Source of the DNA: Prevotella sp. tc2-28
GTDB lineage: Bacteria > Bacteroidota > Bacteroidia > Bacteroidales > Bacteroidaceae
Assembly: GCF_900107705.1 (NCBI RefSeq)
Contig: NZ_FNRE01000007.1
Span: 117,835-181,834, forward strand
Length of the DNA: 64,000 bases
Direction: 5' to 3'
This document shows positions 25,779-33,576 of this stretch, piece after piece. The first letter of the stretch is position 1, and the number at the start of each line of letters is the position of its first letter. Under the pieces are notes generated by a model. The model worked only from the letters and a program-made list of their open reading frames with translations, was not told the DNA's origin and did not search any database. The position numbers were made by a program, and so were the translations under genes.

Positions 25779-26639
25779 TCAGAAGGTGATAAATTGTTCA
25801 CCCTCCCAGGTGGTGTCTACCGTTACCCCGGTGACAGTCGTCGTCGATACGCCACTGAAGAAGGCACCACTGAGCCACGTAATGTGGTTTTGCTCCATGG
25901 GGACATCAAATTCACGGGCATAGAGCTCGTTGCCACTGGCATCCAGCGCAGACACCGCCAGATGAATGACACCCTCCTCGTCGTGCAGGAAAGTGTAGAG
26001 GTCGAACTGTTTCTGATCGCCACTGGTGATATCGATTTTCACATCCTGTTTGCTGTTCACACAGCCCCATGACGTGGTGGCATCGAAGGCTCCTGAGCCG
26101 CCAGTATAGTAGAATCGCATCTTCTTAATCCCTTCTGGGATATCATCAGTGAGGACAAAACGACACATCGATACGATACGATTCATGGAGACATTCAATT
26201 CCACTTGTTCCTCACCGACGGTTACCTCATCACTGTACAGGAAGGTATCGGTAAAGCCTTGTGCATTGGTAAACTTGATACACGTAGGGTCAGTCATGGT
26301 AGGATTACCATTGCTGCTATGCCCGACAACCACAACCCGATATTTCCCTTCGTCTAGTTGGAATGAGGCTGTACCGAATCCTGACACACCAGCTGTCTGG
26401 TTCACTTGTTTCAGACGTTCGCCACTCGTCGAATAGACGGCATAGTTCAGATGTTTGCAAACTGCTGAAGCCTCCTCCGTCGCTCTGGTAAGACTGCCGA
26501 ATGGTGTCTTTTCAATTTCAAAGACCTTGATCTTGAGGTTTCCCTCAGTTACCTCTTCCTCCTGATTCCCTGTCATGAGTGGTTTCTCACAGGCCATGCA
26601 CATCAGCATCGCCATGAATCCTATAAAAAACTGTTTCAT
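25779..26639 (-). CDS. FimB/Mfa2-family fimbrial lipoprotein
   Basis: 286-aa predicted lipoprotein (lipobox near LMCMAC, Cys about residue 17). It shows the pattern of Mfa2/FimB anchor proteins: a beta-sandwich starting VCKHLNYAVYSTSGERL, then YRVVVVGHSSNG, NVSMNRIVSMCRFVLTDDIPEGIKKMRF (blocks) and a C-terminal QNHITWLSGAFFSG. These proteins anchor or nucleate short fimbriae at the outer membrane. No major fimbrillin gene is adjacent. It follows a related gene after 12 bp. Confidence 0.78.
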   Translation of the reverse strand: MKQFFIGFMAMLMCMACEKPLMTGNQEEEVTEGNLKIKVFEIEKTPFGSLTRATEEASAVCKHLNYAVYSTSGERLKQVNQTAGVSGFGTASFQLDEGKYRVVVVGHSSNGNPTMTDPTCIKFTNAQGFTDTFLYSDEVTVGEEQVELNVSMNRIVSMCRFVLTDDIPEGIKKMRFYYTGGSGAFDATTSWGCVNSKQDVKIDITSGDQKQFDLYTFLHDEEGVIHLAVSALDASGNELYAREFDVPMEQNHITWLSGAFFSGVSTTTVTGVTVDTTWEGEQFITF

Positions 26640-26651
26640 CGTCCGATGCCA

Positions 26652-27545
26652 TTAGAAATTAACCACTTCTTCATTCTCCCATTCTGTCTCCACCTGAATA
26701 GCAGAAGCCACACTGGCTGAGAAGAGCGCACCCTGCAACCTCGTGACACGGTTACGTTTGAAAGGTACGTCATATACTACCTTGGATGATACCACCTGGT
26801 CGTTAGCATCTAGCGTTTCAATGGTGATGTCCATCGTCTGCGTATTTCCTGTCAGAAAGACATAACTGCCAAACGTGATTGTGCTTCCTACCGCCGCACC
26901 AGGTGTATTGACGACGACAAAACCATTGTTGTCTGTCGCGAATCCCGTTGTCGGATTAAACGTTTTACTACCCTGTCCATACGTCGTACGAATCTTGGCA
27001 ATACCAGCCGGACGCACATCACTTGTTTCGATTACCAACCTCGCACAGACACGATTGAGCGAGATATTCTGATTTTGAGCTGACGTGCTACTTATCACGA
27101 CAGCCTTTGTTCCTGCAAAGGTTTCACGGGTTAAGCCCCCATAGACAGCCTCTGAAGGACTGTTCAGGGTAAACACATCATTAGGCTGTAGACCACGAGC
27201 AATGGCCACAAGCGTGTAGGAGCCGATGGGCAGCCTGCACGAAAATTCGCCAAAGGTGGTGTAGTTGGAGTTGTCGTCACGGAGTTGTTCCATCTTACAC
27301 TGTTCTACGCCGTTGGCATCATAGAATGCCAGCGTAATGGCTTTCACATGGTCGTAAGATGTCACAGGCACAGCGGCTCGATGAGAACTGCCGGAGAAGT
27401 CTTCTAACGACTGGGTAAAACCATCCACCCGTACCGTTACAGGTACTGATGTCTGGGGAGTTACCACACTGTTTTCAGAATCGCTGCTGCAACTTGTAGC
27501 AGCCAGTAGCAGCATGGCTGCTACATAACAAAAAACTTTTACCAT
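26652..27545 (-). CDS. FimB/Mfa2-like lipoprotein, paralogue
   Basis: 297 aa with signal peptide and lipobox LAATSC (Cys about residue 19). It shares the architecture of the next gene: VKAITLAFYDANGVEQ, GSYTLVAIARGLQPND, SLNRVCARLVIET and a C-terminal KRNRVTRLQGALFSA. The two form a pair, probably one operon. A role in fimbrial tip or anchor assembly is inferred from the family only. A -7 box lies at 27601-27608. Confidence 0.72.
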   Translation of the reverse strand: MVKVFCYVAAMLLLAATSCSSDSENSVVTPQTSVPVTVRVDGFTQSLEDFSGSSHRAAVPVTSYDHVKAITLAFYDANGVEQCKMEQLRDDNSNYTTFGEFSCRLPIGSYTLVAIARGLQPNDVFTLNSPSEAVYGGLTRETFAGTKAVVISSTSAQNQNISLNRVCARLVIETSDVRPAGIAKIRTTYGQGSKTFNPTTGFATDNNGFVVVNTPGAAVGSTITFGSYVFLTGNTQTMDITIETLDANDQVVSSKVVYDVPFKRNRVTRLQGALFSASVASAIQVETEWENEEVVNF

Positions 27546-27600
27546 AGTTTGAGTTAATTATTTAGGTTCTGGCAAAATGGCCATTACCTACACTAACGAA

Positions 27601-27608
27601 CAAAACTA
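27601..27608 (-). promoter_or_regulatory. -7 box TAGTTTTG for the FimB-like pair
   Basis: TAGTTTTG reads from 27608 to 27601 on the minus strand, giving a leader of about 50 nt. No matching -33 TTG. Confidence 0.45.
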
Positions 27609-27638
27609 TGCAATATTCAAGAAGAGAAGGAAAAAATT

Positions 27639-28430
27639 CTACAATCCGCGAGCTTTCCAGATACGGTCTTTCGCTGCATTGATCTCCTGGAATTTCTTTT
27701 CTGCAGCCTTGCGCACATCCTCGCCCAGCGCAGCCACTTTGTCAGGATGGTGCTCCAATGCCAAGCGTCGATAAGCACGCTTCAGTTCATCGTCCGAAGC
27801 CTGTGGACTGACACCTAACACCTGATAGGCCGACTCCAAATCGTCCTTACCCAGTCCTAACATCGAGTCGACTTCATCGACAGACATCTGCAGCCATTGG
27901 GCACACTCCTTCATGGCCGTGACCTCTGCGGGATCCACCCGTCCGTCGGCCTGTGAGATCATGACGAGGAAGTTCAGCAACTGCAAGCGCTGGGCATAGT
28001 CCATATGCTGGGCTATCTGTCCACAGCATTGCATCACAGTCTGCTTAAACTGGGAGGCTCCTACCCGCTTCTGTTCGTCAAAGAGACGACGTAGTATCTC
28101 ATCGCCCTGCTGACTGGCGGTAGGACCGAAGTTTTGCTGCAGCATACGACGCACCAGTTCCATCTCTGAGTGCATCACACGACCATCTGCCTTGATGATA
28201 TACGATGCCAGCACGAGCATCGAGAAGAGAAAGCTGTTTCGCTGTCCCTGATAGGTCCTCTGTGCCTGTTGTTGTCCAAAAGGCGAGTCAAAAGTCCCTT
28301 GTGTTTCTGGGGTGTTCACAGCATCAAGCACCCCGTCGAAAAGACTGCCCAAGACAATACCTGCCAACGCTCCCAAGGGACCTGCAGACATAAAGCCGAG
28401 GAAACCGCCAATCCACTTACCTAAGGCCAT
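27639..28430 (-). CDS. TerB-DnaJ domain protein (DjlA-like)
   Basis: 263-aa co-chaperone-like protein. The N-terminus has a Gly-rich hydrophobic segment ([20 protein letters not shown]) that may enter a membrane. The middle (about 65-180) is a TerB-like acidic helical domain ([36 protein letters not shown]). The last 65 residues are a J domain with [22 protein letters not shown] and the HPD motif in LEHHPDK. It lies 25 bp after the HD hydrolase gene, so the two are likely one operon. Confidence 0.88.
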   Translation of the reverse strand: MALGKWIGGFLGFMSAGPLGALAGIVLGSLFDGVLDAVNTPETQGTFDSPFGQQQAQRTYQGQRNSFLFSMLVLASYIIKADGRVMHSEMELVRRMLQQNFGPTASQQGDEILRRLFDEQKRVGASQFKQTVMQCCGQIAQHMDYAQRLQLLNFLVMISQADGRVDPAEVTAMKECAQWLQMSVDEVDSMLGLGKDDLESAYQVLGVSPQASDDELKRAYRRLALEHHPDKVAALGEDVRKAAEKKFQEINAAKDRIWKARGL

Positions 28431-28455
28431 AATACGTTAATCAATCCATGAATCA

Positions 28456-29118
28456 TTAATACTCACACCACCACACCTTGCCTTGTTTCTCTTCACGTTC
28501 CAAGTCGTCAATCAGACATTCGGCAAGTCTAAGCACGGTTTCCTGAGGTACAGCAAAACGGGGGTCATCGCTATGTGGATTGATACACTGCAGGAAGTGA
28601 GGCATCTCCCCTTTATACACCTCTTTCATTCGTCGGTTATTGGCATTCTCTCCAGCACAGCTATAGGTAATATTAGCCAGTCGGTCGCACAGTTTGACAA
28701 ATGGAGCATAAGGGGTTTCACGAATGCCCTTGTAATACTTCTCACCTGCCCGTTCAGCACGGTTACGTCCCTTGTCGTTGGTCAGGGCATATACAATCTC
28801 CGTAGCCAGCAGAGCCTGTTCCTCTGTGAGGAAGCTACGAGCCACCTTCATCACATCATTATAGGTGAGCCGGGCATCCTCGATACTGTCATGGTAGTAA
28901 CCGCCAAAGAAAAGAGGCAGCACATCGTCCTCCCGAGCACATACCAGATCACCGAAATCACAAATGCCCTTGACGACCATGTCAAGATGGTAGCCATAGG
29001 GCAGTTCGTCGCCATAGGTCTGGTTAACACTCTGGTGTAACTCGTGAGCCGACAGACGGATACGCTCTATCTTGTCGGCATATTTTTGCATAAATGATTC
29101 AAATTCTTGTCGTAACAT
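28456..29118 (-). CDS. HD-domain phosphohydrolase (RelA/SpoT hydrolase-like)
   Basis: 220-aa protein with an HD fold. GYYHDSIED resembles the HDxxED metal and catalytic motif of the RelA/SpoT hydrolase domain. DELPYGYHLDMV supplies a likely first His, and ALTNDKGR plus KLCDRLANI match later motifs. No synthetase domain. I start at ATG 29118 (MLRQEFES). The -7 box ends only 5 nt upstream, implying a leaderless message. Guanosine polyphosphate hydrolysis is plausible but not proven by sequence. Confidence 0.78.
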   Translation of the reverse strand: MLRQEFESFMQKYADKIERIRLSAHELHQSVNQTYGDELPYGYHLDMVVKGICDFGDLVCAREDDVLPLFFGGYYHDSIEDARLTYNDVMKVARSFLTEEQALLATEIVYALTNDKGRNRAERAGEKYYKGIRETPYAPFVKLCDRLANITYSCAGENANNRRMKEVYKGEMPHFLQCINPHSDDPRFAVPQETVLRLAECLIDDLEREEKQGKVWWCEY

Positions 29119-29123
29119 GGGGA

Positions 29124-29154
29124 CAAAGATAAGCAAAAATATCAGAACGTCCAA
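29124..29154 (-). promoter_or_regulatory. Promoter of the HD hydrolase-DnaJ pair
   Basis: -7 TATCTTTG (29131-29124), -33 TTG (29154-29152), 20-nt spacer. The box ends 5 nt before the ATG at 29118. Confidence 0.8.
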
Positions 29155-29170
29155 AAAATCTCCTCACTTT

Positions 29171-29968
29171 TTATCCCTGTCGGATTTCAATGTCACGTTT
29201 TACATTGTTTCTTATCTTGGTGAGATATCCCTTCATGCCCTCGGCATCCTTATTGTCTATGATTTCCAGGAGTTCTTTCAGTTCCGTACGAATCTGTGCC
29301 ACTTGGTCGTGGGTATAGGGGTTGAAGAGAATCTCCTGCAACAGGTAGTCATCCTCATTGAGCACCCCCTTGGCAATGCGCATGTGGCGTTTAAACGTCG
29401 TTCCCGGTGCATCCTGATGTTTCATCACCGCCGCAAAGACGAAAGTCGATACAAAGGGGATGGACAAAGAGTAAGCCACCGTCTTATCGTGCTCTTCGAA
29501 ACTATATTCGTAGATGTTAAGTCCCAGTTTCTGGTAGAGGTCCTTGAAGAAGATACGTCCCATATAGTCACCCTCACTGATGATAATGGCATTTTCTTCA
29601 GAGAGTTGCTGCAGATTGGCAAACGTTGGTCCGAACATCGGGTGCGTCGAGACATAGCGCATACCTGTCGACTCATAGAAGTCCTTGAGATCAGTCTTCA
29701 CAGATGCGATATCGCTGATGATGCACTGCTTGGGCAGATAGGGTATCACCTCGCGGAACACAGGGATGGTGTACTTCAGCGTCACGGCATTGATCAGCAG
29801 TTCTGGTTTAAACGCCTTAATCTCCTCCAACTGTGTGAAACGCTGACAGTTGTAGGTAAAGCGCATGCGCTGTGGATCCCGTTCAAAGACGGCCACTTCA
29901 TGGTCAAAGCTCAGCAGGTCGATGAAGAAAGACCCCATCTTACCTGCTCCCAATACTAATATTCTCAT
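29171..29968 (-). CDS. tyrA: Prephenate dehydrogenase
   Basis: NAD(P)-dependent oxidative decarboxylation of prephenate to 4-hydroxyphenylpyruvate for tyrosine synthesis. 265 aa from ATG 29968. Rossmann motif ILVLGAGKMGSFF (residues 3-15), then TLKYTIPVFREVIPYL, THPMFGP (catalytic His region) and a helical C-terminal dimerisation domain. Last gene of the aromatic operon. A 92-bp gap to the preceding gene holds two opposed octamer arrays. Confidence 0.92.
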   Translation of the reverse strand: MRILVLGAGKMGSFFIDLLSFDHEVAVFERDPQRMRFTYNCQRFTQLEEIKAFKPELLINAVTLKYTIPVFREVIPYLPKQCIISDIASVKTDLKDFYESTGMRYVSTHPMFGPTFANLQQLSEENAIIISEGDYMGRIFFKDLYQKLGLNIYEYSFEEHDKTVAYSLSIPFVSTFVFAAVMKHQDAPGTTFKRHMRIAKGVLNEDDYLLQEILFNPYTHDQVAQIRTELKELLEIIDNKDAEGMKGYLTKIRNNVKRDIEIRQG

Positions 29969-29970
29969 AG

Positions 29971-30061
29971 AATTAAAGAATTTAAGAATTGAAGAATTGA
30001 AAAAATGAAGTTGTTCAAGCCGCATGGACTTCAATCCTTCAATTTTTCAATCTTTCAATTT
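29971..30061. repeat. Two opposed octamer arrays between aroF-CM and tyrA
   Basis: Five octamers of AATTGAAG type (29971-30010) face four of TTCAATNN type (30030-30061). Being reverse-complementary they can fold into a long imperfect hairpin in the operon mRNA. Confidence 0.65.
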
Positions 30062-31125
30062 TACTTGTTCACGATTTCAATTTGCTGACGGACACTCTCT
30101 TCATGGATGCTTTCGAACACTTTGGCAACAAATTCCGGTGCCATGCCAGTGAGAGAGCCCTGTACACCGCGTTTCTCCAGGATTTCATTGTAACGGGAAG
30201 CCTGCAGTACGGTCATGTTATGTTCCTTCTTATAGCGACCAATCTCGCGACAGACATTCATACGCTTGGCTAACAGGTCCATCAACTGGTTATCCAGTTC
30301 GTCAATCTGTTTGCGCAGTTGTGAGATACCCTCAGTGGTGACATGCTCATCACGGATGATGAGGAGGGCGAGGATATAGTCCAGCACATCAGGAGTAACC
30401 TGCTGCTTGGCATCGCTCCATGCCTTGTCAGGGTCACAGTGACTCTCTACAATCAGGCCGTCGAAGCCCAAGTCCATAGCCTGCTGACACAACGGTGCGA
30501 TGAGTTCGCGACGACCTCCGATGTGTGAGGGGTCGCTGATGATGGGCAGGTTGGGTATGCGACGATGCAGTTCGATGGGAATCTGCCACATCGGTGCATT
30601 GCGATAGATTTTCTGTTCGTAACTGGAGAATCCGCGGTGAATGGCTCCCAGACGCTTGACGCCAGCCTGGTTCAGACGTTCCAAGGCACCAATCCACAGT
30701 TCCAGGTCAGGGTTGACAGGGTTCTTCACAAATACGGGGACGTCGACCCCTTTCAGTGAGTCCGCCAATGCCTGCATGGCAAAGGGGTTCGCTGTTGTGC
30801 GTGCACCTATCCACAAGATATCCATGTCATATTTCAGTGCCAGCTCTACATGTTCAGGAGTAGCCACCTCGGTAGAGATGAGCATATGTGTCTCTTCCTT
30901 CACCTTTTTCATCCAAGGAAGCGCCTTCTCGCCATTGCCCTCAAATCCGCCTGGTTTCGTACGGGGTTTCCATACACCGGCACGAAAGTTATGACAGCCC
31001 TTCATGGCCAGTTGGCGGGCTGTGTTCATCACTTGCTCCTCAGTCTCGGCACTGCAAGGTCCGGCAATCACAAAGGGGCGTTCATTGTCACTCGGTAAGT
31101 TCAGGGGTTGTAAATCCAGTTCCAT
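30061..31125 (-). CDS. DAHP synthase - chorismate mutase fusion
   Basis: Bifunctional enzyme of aromatic synthesis, 354 aa. Residues about 1-265 form a type I-beta DAHP synthase: FVIAGPCSAE, FRAGVWKPRTKPGGFEG, ILWIGARTTANPFAMQALAD, VKNPVNPD and IVESHCDPDKAWSDA. Residues about 270-354 form an AroQ-type chorismate mutase: LRKQIDELDNQLMDLLAKRMNVCREIGRYK (blocks). It starts 6 bp after the aminotransferase. Feedback and channeling by the fused mutase are known for such proteins; here inferred. Confidence 0.95.
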   Translation of the reverse strand: MELDLQPLNLPSDNERPFVIAGPCSAETEEQVMNTARQLAMKGCHNFRAGVWKPRTKPGGFEGNGEKALPWMKKVKEETHMLISTEVATPEHVELALKYDMDILWIGARTTANPFAMQALADSLKGVDVPVFVKNPVNPDLELWIGALERLNQAGVKRLGAIHRGFSSYEQKIYRNAPMWQIPIELHRRIPNLPIISDPSHIGGRRELIAPLCQQAMDLGFDGLIVESHCDPDKAWSDAKQQVTPDVLDYILALLIIRDEHVTTEGISQLRKQIDELDNQLMDLLAKRMNVCREIGRYKKEHNMTVLQASRYNEILEKRGVQGSLTGMAPEFVAKVFESIHEESVRQQIEIVNK

Positions 31126-31131
31126 CGTTAT

Positions 31132-32370
31132 TTATATTGATTGTTTAATTCTTTCAAGCGCTTCTTTGATTTTCTCTTCTTTGGCACATAGCGAGATGCG
31201 GATGTAACGTTCACCATTGGAGCCGAAGATAAAGCCGGGCGTGATGAAGACACGGGCTTCATGAAGCACGCGCTCTGTCAAATCCTCCACATTCTTGATG
31301 TGCGCAGGTATCTTGCCCCAAAGGAACATGCCAACCTGTTGCTTGTCATAGGTGCAGCCCAACACGTCCATAATCTGCTCGGCATACTTCCTGCGCCGTG
31401 CATAACGTGTGATGTTCGCCTCACGATGCCATTCGTCACTATTGTGATAGGCCTCCGCTGCTGCCAACTGGATACCACGGAATGTACCACTCTCGATGTT
31501 TGATTGTACCTTCAATATCCATGAGGTGAACGTGGCATTAGTGGCACAGAGGCCCACACGCCAACCAGGCATGTTATGCGACTTCGACATGGAGTTGAAC
31601 TCGATACAGCAGTCCTTGGCACCAGGAATCTGTAAGATGCTGAGGTGCTCCTCACTGAGGATAAAGCTGTAGGGGTTGTCGTTAACCACCACGATGTTAT
31701 GTTCGCGGGCAAACTCCACCAGACGCTCGTAGGTCTTGCGCTGAGCGCGTCCACCTGTCGGCATATTGGGATAGTTGGTCCATAGCAGTCTACATTGGTC
31801 ATCTACGATGTCTTCCAGCTGGTCGAAGTCTGGCTGCCAGCCGTCTTCTTCCTTCAGGTTATAGTAAACAACCTGGGCACCGAGGATCTTTGACAGCGAG
31901 GTATAGGTAGGATAGCCCGGGTTAGGCACCAGCACCTTGTCACCTGGGTTGACAAAGGCCAGTGTGACATGGAGGATACCCTCCTTCGAGCCGATTAGCG
32001 GCAGTACCTCACACTTGGCATCCAGTTCCACGCCATACCATCGCTGGTAGAAATCAGCCATTGCCTGACGCAGTTCTGGTGTACCCATTGTTGGCTGGTA
32101 GCCATGTGCATCAGGCTGATGCGCTACCTCACAAAGTTTCTCGATTGTCTGTTCAGAAGGGGGCATGTCAGGACTGCCTATTGCCAGACTGATAATGTCC
32201 TTTCCCTCGGCATTCAACTGCGCCACCTCCTTCAGTTTTCTGCTGAAGTAGTACTCTTGCACCAAACTCAGCCTATTGGCTGGAACAATTGAAGAATTAA
32301 AAGATTGAAGAGTTGAAGTACTCTTCTCCTTTTCAATTTCTTCACTACCAATATTTTCTTTTGTCTCCAT
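31132..32370 (-). CDS. Class I/II aminotransferase of the aromatic operon
   Basis: PLP aminotransferase, probably making Phe/Tyr (or prephenate-derived amino acids) given its operon. 412 aa. Core motifs: ISLAIGSPDMPPSEQT, GYQPTMGTPELRQAM, PNPGYPTY, NYPNMPTGG, NDNPYSFI and the PLP lysine in FNSMSKSHNMPGWRVG. I start at ATG 32370 (METKENIG). Residues about 18-29 come from an octamer repeat array (32287-32318), so the first ~30 residues look like a repeat-derived extension before the normal start at about ANRLSLVQEYYF. A TTG/GTG start there is the alternative. Confidence 0.9.
   Translation of the reverse strand: METKENIGSEEIEKEKSTSTLQSFNSSIVPANRLSLVQEYYFSRKLKEVAQLNAEGKDIISLAIGSPDMPPSEQTIEKLCEVAHQPDAHGYQPTMGTPELRQAMADFYQRWYGVELDAKCEVLPLIGSKEGILHVTLAFVNPGDKVLVPNPGYPTYTSLSKILGAQVVYYNLKEEDGWQPDFDQLEDIVDDQCRLLWTNYPNMPTGGRAQRKTYERLVEFAREHNIVVVNDNPYSFILSEEHLSILQIPGAKDCCIEFNSMSKSHNMPGWRVGLCATNATFTSWILKVQSNIESGTFRGIQLAAAEAYHNSDEWHREANITRYARRRKYAEQIMDVLGCTYDKQQVGMFLWGKIPAHIKNVEDLTERVLHEARVFITPGFIFGSNGERYIRISLCAKEEKIKEALERIKQSI
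32287..32318. repeat. Four octamers inside the aminotransferase 5' coding region
   Basis: AATTGAAG, AATTAAAA, GATTGAAG, AGTTGAAG in tandem. Read on the minus strand they encode part of the N-terminal extension (TLQSFNSSIV). Confidence 0.65.
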
Positions 32371-32386
32371 ATATTTCAATTCTTTC

Positions 32387-32426
32387 TTCAATTTTTCAAT
32401 TCTTCAATTCTTCAATCCTTCAACTC
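32387..32426. repeat. Five octamers between pheA and the aminotransferase
   Basis: TTCAATTT, TTCAATTC twice, TTCAATCC, TTCAACTC in tandem. The array ends 2 nt from the pheA stop codon (32431-32429). Confidence 0.7.
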
Positions 32427-32428
32427 TT

Positions 32429-33271
32429 TCAGTTCGTCTGTCTCCCATCCTTGTATTCTCCTAATATTTTAAAGTCCTTGGTCAACGGGATGATGGCATC
32501 GATAGACTGGCGATAACGGGTGAGGTCATCGTACATCAGGTCGACATAGAACAAGTATTCCCACTCGCGCCCGATGATAGGCAGCGACTGTATCTTCGTC
32601 AGGTTGATTTTGTAGAACGAGAGAATGGCGAGCACATGACTGAGCGAGCCCTCCTCATGCGGCAGTGAGAACACCACGCTCGACTTGTTGGTATCCGTTA
32701 TCGAACGCAGCATGTCTGCTTTGTTGGGGTTCGACACCACCAGGAATCGCGTGAAATTGTGCTTGTTGTCTTCGATATGGTCCTCAAGCACCTTCAGTCC
32801 ATAGAGTCTTGCAGCCTCTGCATGGCAGATAGCGGCCCATCCGCGTCGTTGTCCTTCGGCAATCATCTTGGCAGATCCGGCAGTATCCTCCGCCTCTACA
32901 TTCTTCAACTGTGGATGCTGTTCCAGGAAATGCCTGCACTGCATGAGGGCTACAGGATGCGAATGCACCTCGGTGAGGGTATCCCAGTCGTCCTCAGGCA
33001 GACAGCAGATACAGTGCGAGATGTGCAGTTTATGCTCACCGACTATCGTGGTACCGCTCTCTCTTAGCAACTCGTAGTTATGCAACAGCGAACCGGCAAT
33101 CGTATTCTCGATGGCTGTCATGCCGATGACTGTTGGGTCCTGGCGAATCTCGCTGAACACCTGTTCGAAGGTGGCACAGCAGATTAGCTGTATCTGCTCT
33201 CCCTCGAAATAGAGGTGAGCGGCTATGTCGTGGAACGACCCTGTCAGTCCTTGTATCGCAATTCTTTTCAT
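32429..33271 (-). CDS. pheA: Prephenate dehydratase
   Basis: Converts prephenate to phenylpyruvate. 280 aa without a fused chorismate mutase. Catalytic domain: IQGLTGSFHDIAAHLYF, TAIENTIAGSLLHNYELL, EDTAGSAKMIAEG and NFTRFLVVS (Thr-Arg-Phe motif). An ACT domain follows from about 195: SLPHEEGSLSHVLAILSFYKINLTKIQSLPI (blocks), the Phe-binding regulatory site. First structural gene of the operon, controlled by the attenuator at 33319-33469. Confidence 0.95.
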   Translation of the reverse strand: MKRIAIQGLTGSFHDIAAHLYFEGEQIQLICCATFEQVFSEIRQDPTVIGMTAIENTIAGSLLHNYELLRESGTTIVGEHKLHISHCICCLPEDDWDTLTEVHSHPVALMQCRHFLEQHPQLKNVEAEDTAGSAKMIAEGQRRGWAAICHAEAARLYGLKVLEDHIEDNKHNFTRFLVVSNPNKADMLRSITDTNKSSVVFSLPHEEGSLSHVLAILSFYKINLTKIQSLPIIGREWEYLFYVDLMYDDLTRYRQSIDAIIPLTKDFKILGEYKDGRQTN

Positions 33272-33318
33272 CCAATCAATTTACAATTTGACAATTTACG
33301 ATTTACTATTTATTAATT

Positions 33319-33353
33319 AAAAAACTCCGCTTTCACTTTTCTGTGAAGCGGAG
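33319..33353 (-). terminator. Attenuator terminator upstream of pheA
   Basis: CTCCGCTTCAC (33353-33343) pairs with GTGAAAGCGGAG (33336-33325), one bulged A, loop AGAAAA, followed by six T. It lies between the leader peptide and pheA. Its 5' arm can instead pair with 33416-33405. Confidence 0.9.
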
Positions 33354-33359
33354 CTGTAT

Positions 33360-33391
33360 TTCAATTTTTCAATTCTTCAATTTTTCAATTC
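33360..33391. repeat. Four octamers forming the attenuator spacer
   Basis: TTCAATTT, TTCAATTC, TTCAATTT, TTCAATTC in tandem, starting directly after the leader-peptide stop codon and separating the two antiterminator arms. Confidence 0.7.
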
Positions 33392-33469
33392 TTACATACG
33401 GCCATCCGCTTCACAGGTTGCTGTAAAGTAAAAATAATAGCCGTAAAAGTATGCATTCGTCATCTTCAT
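33392..33469 (-). CDS. Aromatic (Tyr/Phe) leader peptide of the pheA operon
   Basis: 25-codon ORF, ATG 33469 to TAA 33392. Codons 6-16 read AYFYGYYFYFT: five Tyr and three Phe within nine codons. Codons for residues 19-22 contain the segment CTGTGAAGCGGA (33416-33405), complementary over 12 bp to the 5' arm of the downstream terminator. Ribosome stalling at the aromatic run would free this segment to form an antiterminator. Fast translation would cover it and allow termination. A start at Met3 is possible. This is the architecture of classical amino acid attenuators. Confidence 0.88.
   Translation of the reverse strand: MKMTNAYFYGYYFYFTATCEADGRM
33405..33416 (-). promoter_or_regulatory. Antiterminator arm
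   Basis: CTGTGAAGCGGA is perfectly complementary to TCCGCTTCACAG (33352-33341), which includes the terminator 5' arm. The two pairings are mutually exclusive. Confidence 0.85.
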
Positions 33470-33497
33470 TTTTCGCGTTTTATTTGCAATTCGGTTG

Positions 33498-33528
33498 CAA
33501 AAGTAATGCATTTTCGGGAAACAAGCAA
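33498..33528 (-). promoter_or_regulatory. Promoter of the pheA operon
   Basis: -7 TACTTTTG (33505-33498), -33 TTG (33528-33526), 20-nt spacer. It leaves about 20 nt before the leader peptide start. Confidence 0.8.
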
Positions 33529-33559
33529 ATAAATCGTCACTTTTTTCACGAAAAATGTG

Positions 33560-33567
33560 TAATTTTG
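33560..33567 (+). promoter_or_regulatory. -7 box TAATTTTG for the P1B ATPase
   Basis: TAATTTTG ends 9 nt before the ATG at 33577, implying an almost leaderless mRNA. No -33 TTG at the expected distance. Confidence 0.55.
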
Positions 33568-33576
33568 CACTTTGAT

